The notes: generated from the letters alone by a model not told the origin. A stretch of DNA of 11,051 bases from an uncultured Bacteroides sp. (GCA_900556625.1 USPQ01000093.1:1-11051), one strand, 5' to 3'. Shown: positions 1 through 6,738, numbered from the stretch's first letter. Program-made: numbers and translations.

Positions 1-103
1 TGAATATCATTTCATATACTAAATTTAATCAAATATAGAAATCTTGAATGTGCTGATTAATTCATCAAACTCTTCTTCTTAATATCGAAGATTAATAAAA
101 GAA
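1..103. other. Non-coding lead-in at the window edge
   Basis: AT-rich sequence upstream of the fucosidase promoter. I see no coding region and no recognisable RNA gene. Short imperfect inverted repeats are present, for example TCTTC and GAAGA around positions 75-95, but none is long enough to call a terminator. Any upstream gene lies outside the window. Confidence 0.4.
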
Positions 104-135
104 TTTGCTTTAAAATTTAATATCTCTTATCTTTG
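104..135 (+). promoter_or_regulatory. Bacteroides-type promoter of the fucosidase gene
   Basis: TTTG at 104-107 (-33 element) and TATCTTTG at 128-135 (an exact match to TAnnTTTG, the -7 element) are separated by 20 bp. This is the spacing known for the Bacteroides primary sigma factor, and it is the best full promoter match in the window. Transcription would start near 141-143 and give a leader of about 36 nt before the ATG at 178. The TTG at 133 lies inside the -7 box, so it cannot be the start codon if this promoter is used. Confidence 0.75.
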
Positions 136-177
136 CTATATCATAACACAAGTATGTATATACTAAATCATTATACA

Positions 178-1536
178 ATGAAAACATTCATTCAATGCAT
201 AATCTTTGCTATTCTGACATTTACCAGTCCTTTTCTCGATGCCCAAGAGAAAATAATTGTATGTCCGAATGAATTACAACAAGAATGGGCAAATGCCGAA
301 ATAGGAGTTATCATTCACTTTGATATGCCGGTATTCCACCCCGACTATAATTGGCGACAATTTGGTACCCATCCTTCACCATCTACATTTAATCCTTCTT
401 CCCTTGATACCGATCAATGGATACACACAGCCAAAAGCCTTGGAGCCAAATATGCAGTGTTAGTAGCCAAACATTGCAGCGGTTTTTCATTATGGCCAAC
501 AACGGCTCATGAATACAGTATAAAAAATTCACCTTACAAAAATGGAAAGGGAGACATTGTAGCCGAATTTGTCGCTTCTTGCCGAAAATACGGAATTAAA
601 CCAGGAATCTATGCCAGTACTACCGCTAATGGTTTTCTACATGTCGACAACCCTGGACTTGTCAAGAAAGGAAGTCCGGTCACCCAAGAAGAATATAACA
701 AAATAGTAGAGACACAATTGACCGAACTTTGGAGTAATTACGGAAAACTGTTTGAAATATGGTTTGATGGCGGCGTACTCTCTCAGCAAAATGGAGGAGC
801 TGATATATTGACACTTATTCAACGTTTACAGCCCAATTCCATTGCATTTCAAGGCCCTTATGGATATCCGAATTTAATCCGCTGGGTAGGTAATGAAGAA
901 GGTAACTCTCCTTATCCCTGTTGGGCAACAGCCGATGCAACAACTTCCGCTGATGGCGTACAGAAGATAAAAGGCTTATACGGTAATCCACACGGAAACT
1001 ACTGGTGTCCCGGAGAAGCTGATTTCACACTACGCCGTAATGACTCATTCCAAGGTGGTTGGTTTTGGCGCGCTAATGAAGATCATCTGATATTTTCTAC
1101 TGATGAGCTTTTACTTAAATATGAAACCAGTGTAGGACGTAATACCAATATGCTGCTTGGTTTAGTAATAGATAAGAACGGCTTGGTTCCTGATGCTGAT
1201 GTAAAAAGAGCGAAAGAATTCGGTGACATTATACGAAAAACATTTTCAAAACCTATCCGAAAAATATCAGGCAAAGGATACGAACTATCTATCCGGTTAA
1301 ACAAAGAGACCAATATAAGCCGTATCGTATTGTCAGAAGATATAGCATTTGGAGAAAGAGTTCTGAAATATAAACTAAAAGGTCTGTGTAATGGAAAATG
1401 GATACAACTTTCTGAAGGAAGTTGTATCGGTCATAAACGGATTGAACATTTTCCAACTCACTCCTTATCTGTTGTAAAGTTGGAAATAGAAGAAGCTAAA
1501 GATAATCCGGTCATAAAGTCTTTCGCAATATATTAA
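178..1536 (+). CDS. Secreted alpha-L-fucosidase, GH29 (GH29-B type)
   Basis: Predicted retaining exo-alpha-L-fucosidase of glycoside hydrolase family 29, 452 residues from the ATG at 178. A longer reading from TTG at 133 is rejected because that codon lies in the promoter -7 box. An N-terminal hydrophobic stretch ending near LDA/QE looks like a signal peptide I, so a periplasmic or secreted location is inferred. Seen in the protein (numbering from the ATG): a GH29 barrel; KHCSGF (98-103) where the family usually has KHHDGF; IWFDGG (194-199), whose Asp (197) matches the catalytic nucleophile; and RWVGNEEG (235-242), whose first Glu (240) matches the acid/base of GH29-B enzymes. SVGRNTNMLLG near 319 is also typical, and a C-terminal beta-sandwich of about 90 residues follows. 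GH29-B members cut alpha-1,3/1,4-linked fucose of Lewis-type glycans; that specificity is inferred. The gene appears monocistronic. Confidence 0.9.
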   Translation: MKTFIQCIIFAILTFTSPFLDAQEKIIVCPNELQQEWANAEIGVIIHFDMPVFHPDYNWRQFGTHPSPSTFNPSSLDTDQWIHTAKSLGAKYAVLVAKHCSGFSLWPTTAHEYSIKNSPYKNGKGDIVAEFVASCRKYGIKPGIYASTTANGFLHVDNPGLVKKGSPVTQEEYNKIVETQLTELWSNYGKLFEIWFDGGVLSQQNGGADILTLIQRLQPNSIAFQGPYGYPNLIRWVGNEEGNSPYPCWATADATTSADGVQKIKGLYGNPHGNYWCPGEADFTLRRNDSFQGGWFWRANEDHLIFSTDELLLKYETSVGRNTNMLLGLVIDKNGLVPDADVKRAKEFGDIIRKTFSKPIRKISGKGYELSIRLNKETNISRIVLSEDIAFGERVLKYKLKGLCNGKWIQLSEGSCIGHKRIEHFPTHSLSVVKLEIEEAKDNPVIKSFAIY

Positions 1537-1540
1537 CACT

Positions 1541-1589
1541 AAAAAGAAAAGGAGAAACTTGACAACAATAAGTTTCTCCTTTTCTTTTT
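1541..1589. terminator. Bidirectional rho-independent terminator
   Basis: A perfect 20-bp inverted repeat: AAAAAGAAAAGGAGAAACTT (1541-1560), a 9-nt loop (1561-1569) and its exact complement (1570-1589). The outer stem gives a T-rich tail on either strand, so it can end both the fucosidase transcript (stop at 1536) and the convergent nadA transcript (stop at 1636). Confidence 0.9.
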
Positions 1590-1635
1590 AGATATTTCTT
1601 TCAAAGATATCCAGTAAGTAAACCAAAATAATTTC

Positions 1636-2574
1636 TTATAATTCCAACTTTGCCGAAATCTCCAACATTCGTTGAATCGGCTTCACTGCCTTTTCTGCTA
1701 CTTCAGGATCCACCGTAATTTCCGGCGATTCATTCTTCAGACACTCATACAGCTTCTCTAACGTATTCAACCGCATAAAGCTACACTCATTACATCCGCA
1801 CGTACTATCATTAGGAGGAGCCGGAATAAACGTTGTCTGCGGACATTTCTTCTGCATCTCATGCAGAATGCCCGATTCGGTAGCTACGATATATGTGTTT
1901 TCGGGATGATTCACGGCGTACTTCAGCAATGCAGCCGTAGAACCTACCACGTCCGCCAGTTTCAGCACCGTACTCTTACATTCGGGATGTGCCAGTACCA
2001 ATGCTTCCGGATGTTGTGCTTTCAGTTCCACGATCTTTTCAACCGAAAATTGTTCGTGTACATGGCAGGCTCCGTCCCAAAGAAGCATATTCCTGTTCGT
2101 AACTGAGTTGATATAATTACCCAGATTCCGGTCCGGACCAAAAATTATTTTCTCATCTTTTGGGAAGCTTTCCACAATCTGCCGTGCATTGGTGGAAGTT
2201 ACCACCACATCCGTTACCGCTTTAACCGCAGCCGTTGTGTTGACGTACGAAATAACGGTGTGTCCCGGGTACTCTTTGACAAACTGCGCAAACTTGTCCG
2301 CCGGACAACTGTCCGCCAACGAACAACCTGCTTCCATGTCGGGCACCAGCACTTTCTTGTTCGGACAAAGCACCTTCGCCGTTTCACCCATAAAGTGAAC
2401 GCCGCACATCACAATGATGTCCGCTTCCGTTTTGGCCGCCCATTGAGCCAATGCCAAACTGTCACCAACGTAATCAGCGATGTCTTGTATTTCACCCTTC
2501 TGGTAGTAGTGGCCCAGAATGATCGCATTCTTTTCTTTCTTCAGCTCGTTAATAGCCTTTATGAGTTCATTCAT
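1636..2574 (-). CDS. nadA: Quinolinate synthase NadA
   Basis: Condenses iminoaspartate (from L-aspartate) with dihydroxyacetone phosphate to quinolinate in cytoplasmic de novo NAD synthesis. 312 residues, the normal size for the short form of the family. Seen: GHYYQKGEIQDIADYVGDS near the N terminus (21-39), the first NadA repeat; MCGVHFMGETAKVL (56-69); PDMEAGCSLADSC (78-90); and CGCNECSFM (259-267). The three cysteines expected to hold the [4Fe-4S] cluster are C84, C170 and C264, with spacing close to that of characterised NadA proteins. The start is ATG at 2574, with a purine-rich AAGGAAG about 15 nt upstream. nadB and nadC are not adjacent, so the gene appears to be transcribed alone. It converges on the fucosidase gene and shares its terminator. 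Confidence 0.97.
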   Translation of the reverse strand: MNELIKAINELKKEKNAIILGHYYQKGEIQDIADYVGDSLALAQWAAKTEADIIVMCGVHFMGETAKVLCPNKKVLVPDMEAGCSLADSCPADKFAQFVKEYPGHTVISYVNTTAAVKAVTDVVVTSTNARQIVESFPKDEKIIFGPDRNLGNYINSVTNRNMLLWDGACHVHEQFSVEKIVELKAQHPEALVLAHPECKSTVLKLADVVGSTAALLKYAVNHPENTYIVATESGILHEMQKKCPQTTFIPAPPNDSTCGCNECSFMRLNTLEKLYECLKNESPEITVDPEVAEKAVKPIQRMLEISAKLEL

Positions 2575-2773
2575 AATAATATTCTTATTTCTTCCTTTTT
2601 TAAAAAAATCCTTTGTTAGTGATGATTGCCTGTTAATAATGTTAGCAAATAAATCCGTTTTTTCTTGCCGGATAAGTTATTAGTCCATACTTCTGCTTTA
2701 TAAGTCCGTTATGAACGGGAAAAAAGAAGAAGATTTACTGTCTATCTGCTTTATTATCAATGCAAGCATCGGT

Positions 2774-2803
2774 CAATGGGAGTTATCTATTAACTCCCTG
2801 TTG
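2774..2803 (-). repeat. Hairpin at the 5' end of the presumed nadA leader
   Basis: GGGAGTTA (2778-2785), a 5-nt loop, then TAACTCCC (2791-2798) form a perfect 8-bp stem. CAA (2774-2776) and TTG (2801-2803) extend it after a small internal loop. It lies a few bases downstream of the expected nadA transcription start. Attenuation, mRNA stabilisation or an operator are all possible; no known riboswitch class is recognised. Confidence 0.45.
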
Positions 2804-2811
2804 ATAAAGTG

Positions 2812-2819
2812 CAAAGTTA
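2812..2819 (-). promoter_or_regulatory. Candidate -7 element for nadA
   Basis: The minus strand reads TAACTTTG, an exact TAnnTTTG. No TTTG is seen at the -33 distance (around 2840), so the promoter is only partly supported. It is the only exact match between nadA and 2850. The ATAAAGT/ACTTTAT inverted repeat is centred on it and could be a repressor site (inference). Confidence 0.4.
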
Positions 2820-3027
2820 AAAACTTTATGGATATAAACAGGCAGATAAGTGCTGAAAAATATGTTTATGTCTGTGTAGAAAGTTTTGGGTTAGTTTTTT
2901 GGAATGTTCATAACGAAGGCCTCTTATACCTTCTTTTGAATAATGCAAGAATTATTTTTCAAAATCTTTGCCGATAGTTTTGACAGGTTTTAAACTGTTA
3001 TCAACATCTGTGTTAACAGAAAAGAGT

Positions 3028-3035
3028 TACCTTTG
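3028..3035 (+). promoter_or_regulatory. Candidate -7 element for the RNA methyltransferase gene
   Basis: TACCTTTG is an exact TAnnTTTG 30 bp before the ATG at 3065, giving a leader of roughly 23 nt. A clear -33 TTTG at the right spacing is missing. A CTGTTA/TAACAG inverted repeat lies directly upstream (2995-3019), in the -33 region. Confidence 0.5.
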
Positions 3036-3064
3036 CAATCAGAATGTAATAAAAGAAAAGACGT

Positions 3065-3592
3065 ATGCGCAAACTGAAAATAACAGAGCTGAACCGTATC
3101 AGTGCCGAAGAGTTTAAACAGGCTGAGAAACTGCCTCTGGTGGTAGTGTTGGATGATATTCGTAGTCTGCACAATATAGGTTCGGTGTTCCGAACTTCGG
3201 ATGCTTTTCGTATTGAATGTATTTATTTGTGTGGTATAACGGCAACTCCTCCACATCCCGAAATGCATAAGACAGCATTGGGGGCTGAATTCACTGTCGA
3301 CTGGAAGTATGTTGATAACGCTGTTGATGCTGTTGATAACCTTCGAAAAGCTGGTTATATGGTCTATTCGGTAGAACAGGCGGAAGGAAGTATCATGCTT
3401 GATGAACTGGAATTGGATAAAAGTAAGAAATACGCTATCGTAATGGGAAATGAGGTGAAAGGTGTGCAGCAGGAGGTTATTAACCATTCGGACGGTTGTA
3501 TCGAAATACCTCAATATGGTACGAAACACTCATTGAATGTTTCTGTAACGACAGGAATTGTGATCTGGGATTTATTCAAAAAACTTCGTTGA
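3065..3592 (+). CDS. SpoU/TrmH-family RNA 2'-O-methyltransferase
   Basis: Predicted SAM-dependent 2'-O-ribose methyltransferase of the SPOUT class with a trefoil-knot fold, acting on tRNA or rRNA in the cytoplasm. 175 residues: essentially only the catalytic domain, without the L30e-like N-terminal RNA-binding domain of RlmB. Seen: motif 1 around NIGSVFRTSD (N37, R43), motif 2 VMGNEVKGV (126-134), and motif 3 IPQYGTKHSLNVSV (148-161) with the Ser-Leu-Asn that closes the SAM-binding knot. PPHPEMHKTALGAE (62-75) is the middle segment common in Bacteroidota members. The target nucleotide cannot be read from the sequence, so I give no gene name. The start ATG at 3065 fits the -7 element just upstream. 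The codons at 3310-3340 are repetitive (VDNAVDAVDN), but the frame is intact. Confidence 0.9.
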   Translation: MRKLKITELNRISAEEFKQAEKLPLVVVLDDIRSLHNIGSVFRTSDAFRIECIYLCGITATPPHPEMHKTALGAEFTVDWKYVDNAVDAVDNLRKAGYMVYSVEQAEGSIMLDELELDKSKKYAIVMGNEVKGVQQEVINHSDGCIEIPQYGTKHSLNVSVTTGIVIWDLFKKLR

Positions 3593-3599
3593 CAGCTTA

Positions 3600-3625
3600 A
3601 AACCTTATTAGTTAATAAGTGGTTT
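3600..3625. repeat. Inverted repeat just after the RNA methyltransferase gene
   Basis: AAACC-TTATTA (3600-3610) pairs with TAATAA-GT-GGTTT (3613-3625), leaving a 2-nt bulge and a very short centre. It begins 7 bp after the stop codon and may protect or form the mRNA 3' end. No T-tract follows, so it is not a standard intrinsic terminator. Confidence 0.35.
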
Positions 3626-3721
3626 ATAACTAGTTAATAATATAGTTAATTCGCTTATAATCAATATATATATAATTGTTCATAAGTATAGAATCCAAGT
3701 TATGTCATTGTACTCTTTATA

Positions 3722-3853
3722 GGAGGGATATATCCTGTTTACTGGGCATATATATCCAGCGTATTGGACATATATGCCCAGCATGGTGGATATATATATA
3801 CACCACATTGGGTATATATGCCCTGCAAATAGCTTATATATGTCTTGTAAAAA
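3722..3853. repeat. Tandem array of six 22-bp near-palindromic units
   Basis: Units start at 3722, 3744, 3766, 3788, 3810 and 3832, exactly 22 bp apart. Their cores are GGAGGGATATATCC, GGGCATATATATCC, GGACATATATGCCC, GGATATATATATACACC, GGGTATATATGCCC and GCTTATATATGTC, followed by a variable tail of about 8 bp, often AGCRTNNT. The middle four are clear; the first and last are degenerate. Each core is close to a dyad with a GG/CC clamp around alternating AT. Units 2 and 3 also pair with each other (14 bp with one mismatch, 8-nt loop). There are no unique spacers, so it is not CRISPR. Function is unknown. Confidence 0.8.
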
Positions 3854-3955
3854 CGAAATCGATGTTGGTAAATCAAGGATAATGTTGTAGAAGAAAGTAA
3901 TAGCTTTACTAACTTTCGGTTAATAAAGTTGGTTAATAAGCATCAGACACGTAAT

Positions 3956-4561
3956 TTAGATTTGTCCGTTCTCTACCAGCAATACTACACGTTCCGTTAG
4001 TTTGTCTTCACCTTCCGGATCGTATTCTTTTTTGAGGCTGGCGCCAAACAGTGCAGCAAATGCCTGATAGAATCCGGCTTTGAAAGGTCCCATAAATGCT
4101 TTTACCAGTTCATAACTGGTCTGATTACTTTGACGGTCCACTAACTTTATCAACAACTTTCCTTGAGCAAAAGAAAGTTTCTTCATTCGGGCGGTATACT
4201 GGTCTTTTAATCCCTTTTCCACCCGTTTAATGTGTTTCTGACGGGCTTTCTCGTTTGGTAATGTTTGCAGATATTCGTAAGTTTCGATAATGGCCTGGTT
4301 GATTTCCTTAGAAATAGGATATACTTTTTTCACGTTACGAACAAGTTTGTAATACTCTCTGCGTTCTTTTTCATTTTTGAATTTCAGTGGTCGGAAGATA
4401 TACACAGTTCTTAGTTGGACACATGGAATCGTATCTCCATTATAGATACACATCGGAACCAAGTATCCATTAATGCTTTGTTTTTCCTGAGCCTGCAGAT
4501 GCAGTGAACAGTAAAAAACAGCAAACAACGTCATTATTACTATGTTAAGTCTCCTTTTCAC
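3956..4561 (-). CDS. DUF4294 domain-containing exported protein
   Basis: 201 residues. The N terminus MKRRLNIVIMTLFAVFYCS with LQAQE near residue 22-25 looks like a signal peptide I, so a periplasmic location is likely. The mature part matches what I recall of DUF4294, a Bacteroidota family of unknown function: NGDTIP (41-46), then a charged region KNEKERREYYKLVRNVKKVYP (the family's E-Y-x-L-x-x-N-V segment), a helical middle, and a C-terminal EYDPEGEDK segment near 180. No catalytic motif is recognised. The start is GTG at 4561; an in-frame TAA lies 18 bp upstream, so it cannot extend further. The alternative ATG at 4534 (residue 10) would remove the KRR n-region and leave a poor signal peptide. 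The gene is divergent from the HhH barrel gene. Confidence 0.8.
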   Translation of the reverse strand: MKRRLNIVIMTLFAVFYCSLHLQAQEKQSINGYLVPMCIYNGDTIPCVQLRTVYIFRPLKFKNEKERREYYKLVRNVKKVYPISKEINQAIIETYEYLQTLPNEKARQKHIKRVEKGLKDQYTARMKKLSFAQGKLLIKLVDRQSNQTSYELVKAFMGPFKAGFYQAFAALFGASLKKEYDPEGEDKLTERVVLLVENGQI

Positions 4562-4565
4562 ATTA

Positions 4566-4573
4566 CAAAAATA
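4566..4573 (-). promoter_or_regulatory. Candidate -7 element overlapping the start of the DUF4294 gene
   Basis: The minus strand reads TATTTTTG, an exact TAnnTTTG, ending only 4 bases before the GTG start at 4561. If it is used, transcription would begin at or next to the start codon, giving a leaderless or nearly leaderless mRNA. The -33 position has no TTTG. In such AT-rich sequence a chance match is quite possible. Confidence 0.35.
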
Positions 4574-4626
4574 GAATTAAAATTTTATTATTCAGATATT
4601 TTCTTAGAGCGTTAACCTATTTAAAG

Positions 4627-4634
4627 TATCTTTG
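4627..4634 (+). promoter_or_regulatory. -7 element of the HhH barrel gene
   Basis: TATCTTTG is an exact TAnnTTTG, 45 bp before the ATG at 4680, giving a leader of about 39 nt. The -33 region (around 4600-4607) contains only a T-rich TTTC rather than TTTG. Confidence 0.55.
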
Positions 4635-4679
4635 CGCTCTTGTCTGTGAAAAGGCAAGAAGAAAATACACATTTTATTG

Positions 4680-6728
4680 ATGAAAACTACTCAACTATTA
4701 CGGTTGATAAGTATTATAAACAGCCTGTTCATAATTCCTGCTTGTAGTGCTCAAAACCCTTCAGAAAATCTTATGGAAGAAGTTCTTGAAGATTTATCTG
4801 TTAATAATGATATTAATAACTCGGTTAATTCCCTGAATTGGGAAAATGAATTGGAAGAGCTTTCCAACCGTCTGCAGGAGCCTGTTAATTTAAATAGTGC
4901 TACCCGTGAACAACTCGAACAATTTCCTTTTTTAAGTGATATTCAGATTGAGCATTTATTGGCTTATATTTATATACATGGGCAAATGGAAACCATTTAC
5001 GAACTTCAGTTGGTAGAGGAACTGGACAGGCAGACTATTCAGTATTTATTGCCTTTTGTCTGTATAAAAGCTATTAACAATGAGCCTGCTTTTCGGTGGA
5101 AAACTATGTTGAAAGATGCAGGAAGATATGGTAAGAATGAAGTGTTAACTCGCTTGGATATACCATTTTATAAACGAAAAGGTTATGAACATACCTATTT
5201 GGGACCTTCTGTTTATAACTCTGTGAAATATACATTTCGATATCGTGACCAGCTTTATGCAGGGGGAGTTGCCGAAAAAGATGCCGGAGAACCTTTTGCT
5301 GCTTTGCATAATCGCTACGGATATGATTATTACTCATTTTATTTATTACTTCAGAATTGTGGTCGGTTGAAATCATTGGCTGTTGGTAACTATCGGCTTA
5401 GTTTCGGGCAAGGCTTAGTGATGAGTACGGATTATCTAATGGGAAAAACAATATATGCATCCTCTTTCAACAATCGCAGCACTGGAATCAAAAGGCATTC
5501 TTCTACGGATGAATATAATTATTTTCGTGGGGTGGCAACTACTGTTGCTTTGACAAAACGTTTATCGGTTTCTGCATTCTATTCACATCGGAATATGGAT
5601 GGTGTTGTTACGGACGGAGAAATAACATCTGTATATAAAACCGGATTACATAGAAGTCGCAAAGAAGCGGATAAAAAGAACTTGCTCACATCACAGTTAA
5701 CAGGCGGAAATGTTAGTTATCAACAGAACCATATCCGATTGGGTATCACCGGTGTTTACTATGTTTTCAACCGACCTTATGAACCGGAACTAACAGGTTA
5801 TTCCAAGTATAATATTCATGGAAATCATTTCTATAATTTAGGGATAGATTATGCCTATCGTTGGCGTCGCTTCTCTTTTCAGGGAGAAACGGCGATAGGA
5901 AAACAAGGTTGGGCTTCTTTGAACCGATTACAATACTCGCCGGTTCAAGACATACAGTTTATGTTGATACATCGTTTTTATTCGTATGATTATTGGGCTA
6001 TGTATGCTCATTCTTTTGGTGAAGGAAGTACGGTTCAAAATGAACAGGGATATTATGTTGGATTAGAAACAACACCTTTCAGCCATTGGAGGTTTTTTGT
6101 TTCATTCGATCTGTTTTCTTTTCCCTGGAAGAAATACAGAATTAATAAACCTTCCCGTGGAACGGACGGATTGATTCAGGCAACTTTTACTCCGCGTACT
6201 AATTTATCAATGTATCTGAAATATCGTTATAAGCAGAAAGAACGTGACTTGACAGGCAGTAAAGGAACACTAACGCTTCCTATTTTTCATCATCAACTTC
6301 GTTATCGTTTGAACTATTCTTTGAATGATGTGTTTAGCAGTCGTACAACTTTAGATTATAATCATTTTCATTCTCAGGACAGAGCTGCTACTAAAGGATA
6401 TCAGGTTACACAGATGATATCCTCCCAACTGCCTTGGACCAGGCTGTTTGCTGACGTTCAAGGCAGTTATTTTTGTACGGACGATTATGACTCCCGTGTG
6501 TATGTATCAGAAAAAGGATTGCTCTATACATTTTATACTCCTTCCTTTCAAGGTCGCGGATTTCGTTGTGCTGTCCGGTTAAGATATGAATTGAATAAAC
6601 ACTGGTTGTTTATAACCAAGTTCGGAGAAACTATCTATCTGAACCGGAATGAAATAGGTTCCGGCAACGATTTAATCTATGGAAATAAAAAAGCAGATAT
6701 ACAAATGCAACTACGTATCAAGTTTTAA
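4680..6728 (+). CDS. Outer-membrane beta-barrel protein with N-terminal ComEA-like HhH region
   Basis: 682 residues from ATG 4680; a TTG codon directly before it (4677) is a less likely start. The N terminus is a signal peptide ending near PACSAQN. Residues about 70-130 resemble the ComEA-type tandem helix-hairpin-helix: VNLNSATREQLEQFPFLS, then YELQLVEELDRQTIQYLLPFV. The two GIG-type hairpin glycines that normally touch DNA are replaced (PFLS and EELD). The remaining 550 residues are rich in alternating aromatic/polar strands (many Y-R-Y and F-x-F patterns) and end in IQMQLRIKF with a terminal Phe, the outer-membrane barrel signature. It is usually annotated only as an HhH-domain protein in Bacteroidota. 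Its function is unknown; DNA binding should not be assumed. It is transcribed from its own promoter and ends 44 bp before the sigma factor gene, which has its own -7 box. Confidence 0.8.
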   Translation: MKTTQLLRLISIINSLFIIPACSAQNPSENLMEEVLEDLSVNNDINNSVNSLNWENELEELSNRLQEPVNLNSATREQLEQFPFLSDIQIEHLLAYIYIHGQMETIYELQLVEELDRQTIQYLLPFVCIKAINNEPAFRWKTMLKDAGRYGKNEVLTRLDIPFYKRKGYEHTYLGPSVYNSVKYTFRYRDQLYAGGVAEKDAGEPFAALHNRYGYDYYSFYLLLQNCGRLKSLAVGNYRLSFGQGLVMSTDYLMGKTIYASSFNNRSTGIKRHSSTDEYNYFRGVATTVALTKRLSVSAFYSHRNMDGVVTDGEITSVYKTGLHRSRKEADKKNLLTSQLTGGNVSYQQNHIRLGITGVYYVFNRPYEPELTGYSKYNIHGNHFYNLGIDYAYRWRRFSFQGETAIGKQGWASLNRLQYSPVQDIQFMLIHRFYSYDYWAMYAHSFGEGSTVQNEQGYYVGLETTPFSHWRFFVSFDLFSFPWKKYRINKPSRGTDGLIQATFTPRTNLSMYLKYRYKQKERDLTGSKGTLTLPIFHHQLRYRLNYSLNDVFSSRTTLDYNHFHSQDRAATKGYQVTQMISSQLPWTRLFADVQGSYFCTDDYDSRVYVSEKGLLYTFYTPSFQGRGFRCAVRLRYELNKHWLFITKFGETIYLNRNEIGSGNDLIYGNKKADIQMQLRIKF

Positions 6729-6730
6729 TG

Positions 6731-6738
6731 TATATTTG
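6731..6738 (+). promoter_or_regulatory. Candidate -7 element of the sigma/anti-sigma operon
   Basis: TATATTTG is an exact TAnnTTTG starting 2 bp after the stop of the barrel gene and 35 bp before the sigma factor ATG at 6773. No clear -33 TTTG is seen, because that region is coding. It suggests that the sigma factor is transcribed by the housekeeping polymerase independently of its own target promoter. Confidence 0.45.

Larger units (their letters stand above)
2575..3064. other. 490-bp divergent intergenic region nadA / RNA methyltransferase
   Basis: No convincing gene. An open frame at 2711-2977 (88 codons) has no ribosome binding site, no recognisable protein features, and starts inside a small CCGTT-ATG-AACGG hairpin. 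The region holds an exact -7 element for each direction (minus 2812-2819, plus 3028-3035), a strong hairpin at 2778-2798, a 7-bp inverted repeat ATAAAGT/ACTTTAT (2804-2829) centred on the minus-strand -7 box, and CTGTTA/TAACAG (2995-3019) just before the plus-strand -7 box. A direct repeat TCTGCTTTAT occurs near 2693 and 2746. If the minus promoter is right, nadA has an unusually long leader of about 230 nt. Confidence 0.5.
3593..3955. other. 363-bp convergent intergenic region with tandem repeats
   Basis: Lies between the 3' ends of two convergent genes, so promoters are not expected. From left to right it holds an inverted repeat after the stop codon; two copies of GTTAATAA 22 bp apart (3611 and 3633); an AT-rich stretch; the 22-bp palindromic array (3722-3853); and two more GTTAATAA copies (3919 and 3932), with an AACTTT/AAAGTT inverted repeat between 3911 and 3930. 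A 68-codon open frame over the array (3676-3882) only reflects the repeats: the period of 22 is not a multiple of three. Confidence 0.6.

Noticed and set aside
133..177. TTG start that would add 15 residues to the fucosidase
   Set aside because: The codon lies inside the promoter -7 box TATCTTTG, and the ATG at 178 begins a good signal peptide.
2711..2977. 88-codon open frame between nadA and the RNA methyltransferase gene
   Set aside because: No ribosome binding site, no recognisable protein features, and it overlaps hairpins and promoter elements.
2980..2985. TTGACA as an E. coli-type -35 element
   Set aside because: Bacteroides primary promoters do not use this motif, and no matching -10 lies at a suitable distance; the TACCTTTG at 3028 explains the gene better.
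2799..3339. Cluster of TGTTGATAA / TTATCAACA sites resembling DnaA boxes (2799, 2998, 3310, 3331)
   Set aside because: Each differs from the DnaA box at a key position, two are inside a coding region as VDN codons, and there are no origin genes or unwinding region nearby.
2990..3529. 179-codon open frame antisense to the RNA methyltransferase gene
   Set aside because: It is the reverse of a clearly coding gene with intact SpoU motifs; its own sequence shows no domain.
3722..3853. CRISPR array
   Set aside because: The 22-bp units follow each other without unique spacers, they are degenerate, and there are no cas genes.
3676..3882. 68-codon open frame over the tandem array
   Set aside because: It is a product of the 22-bp repeats. 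The period is not a multiple of three, so the protein repeat is not maintained, and there is no ribosome binding site.
4534..4561. ATG at 4534 as the start of the DUF4294 protein
   Set aside because: It would remove the positively charged n-region of the signal peptide; the GTG at 4561 is preferred, though not proven.
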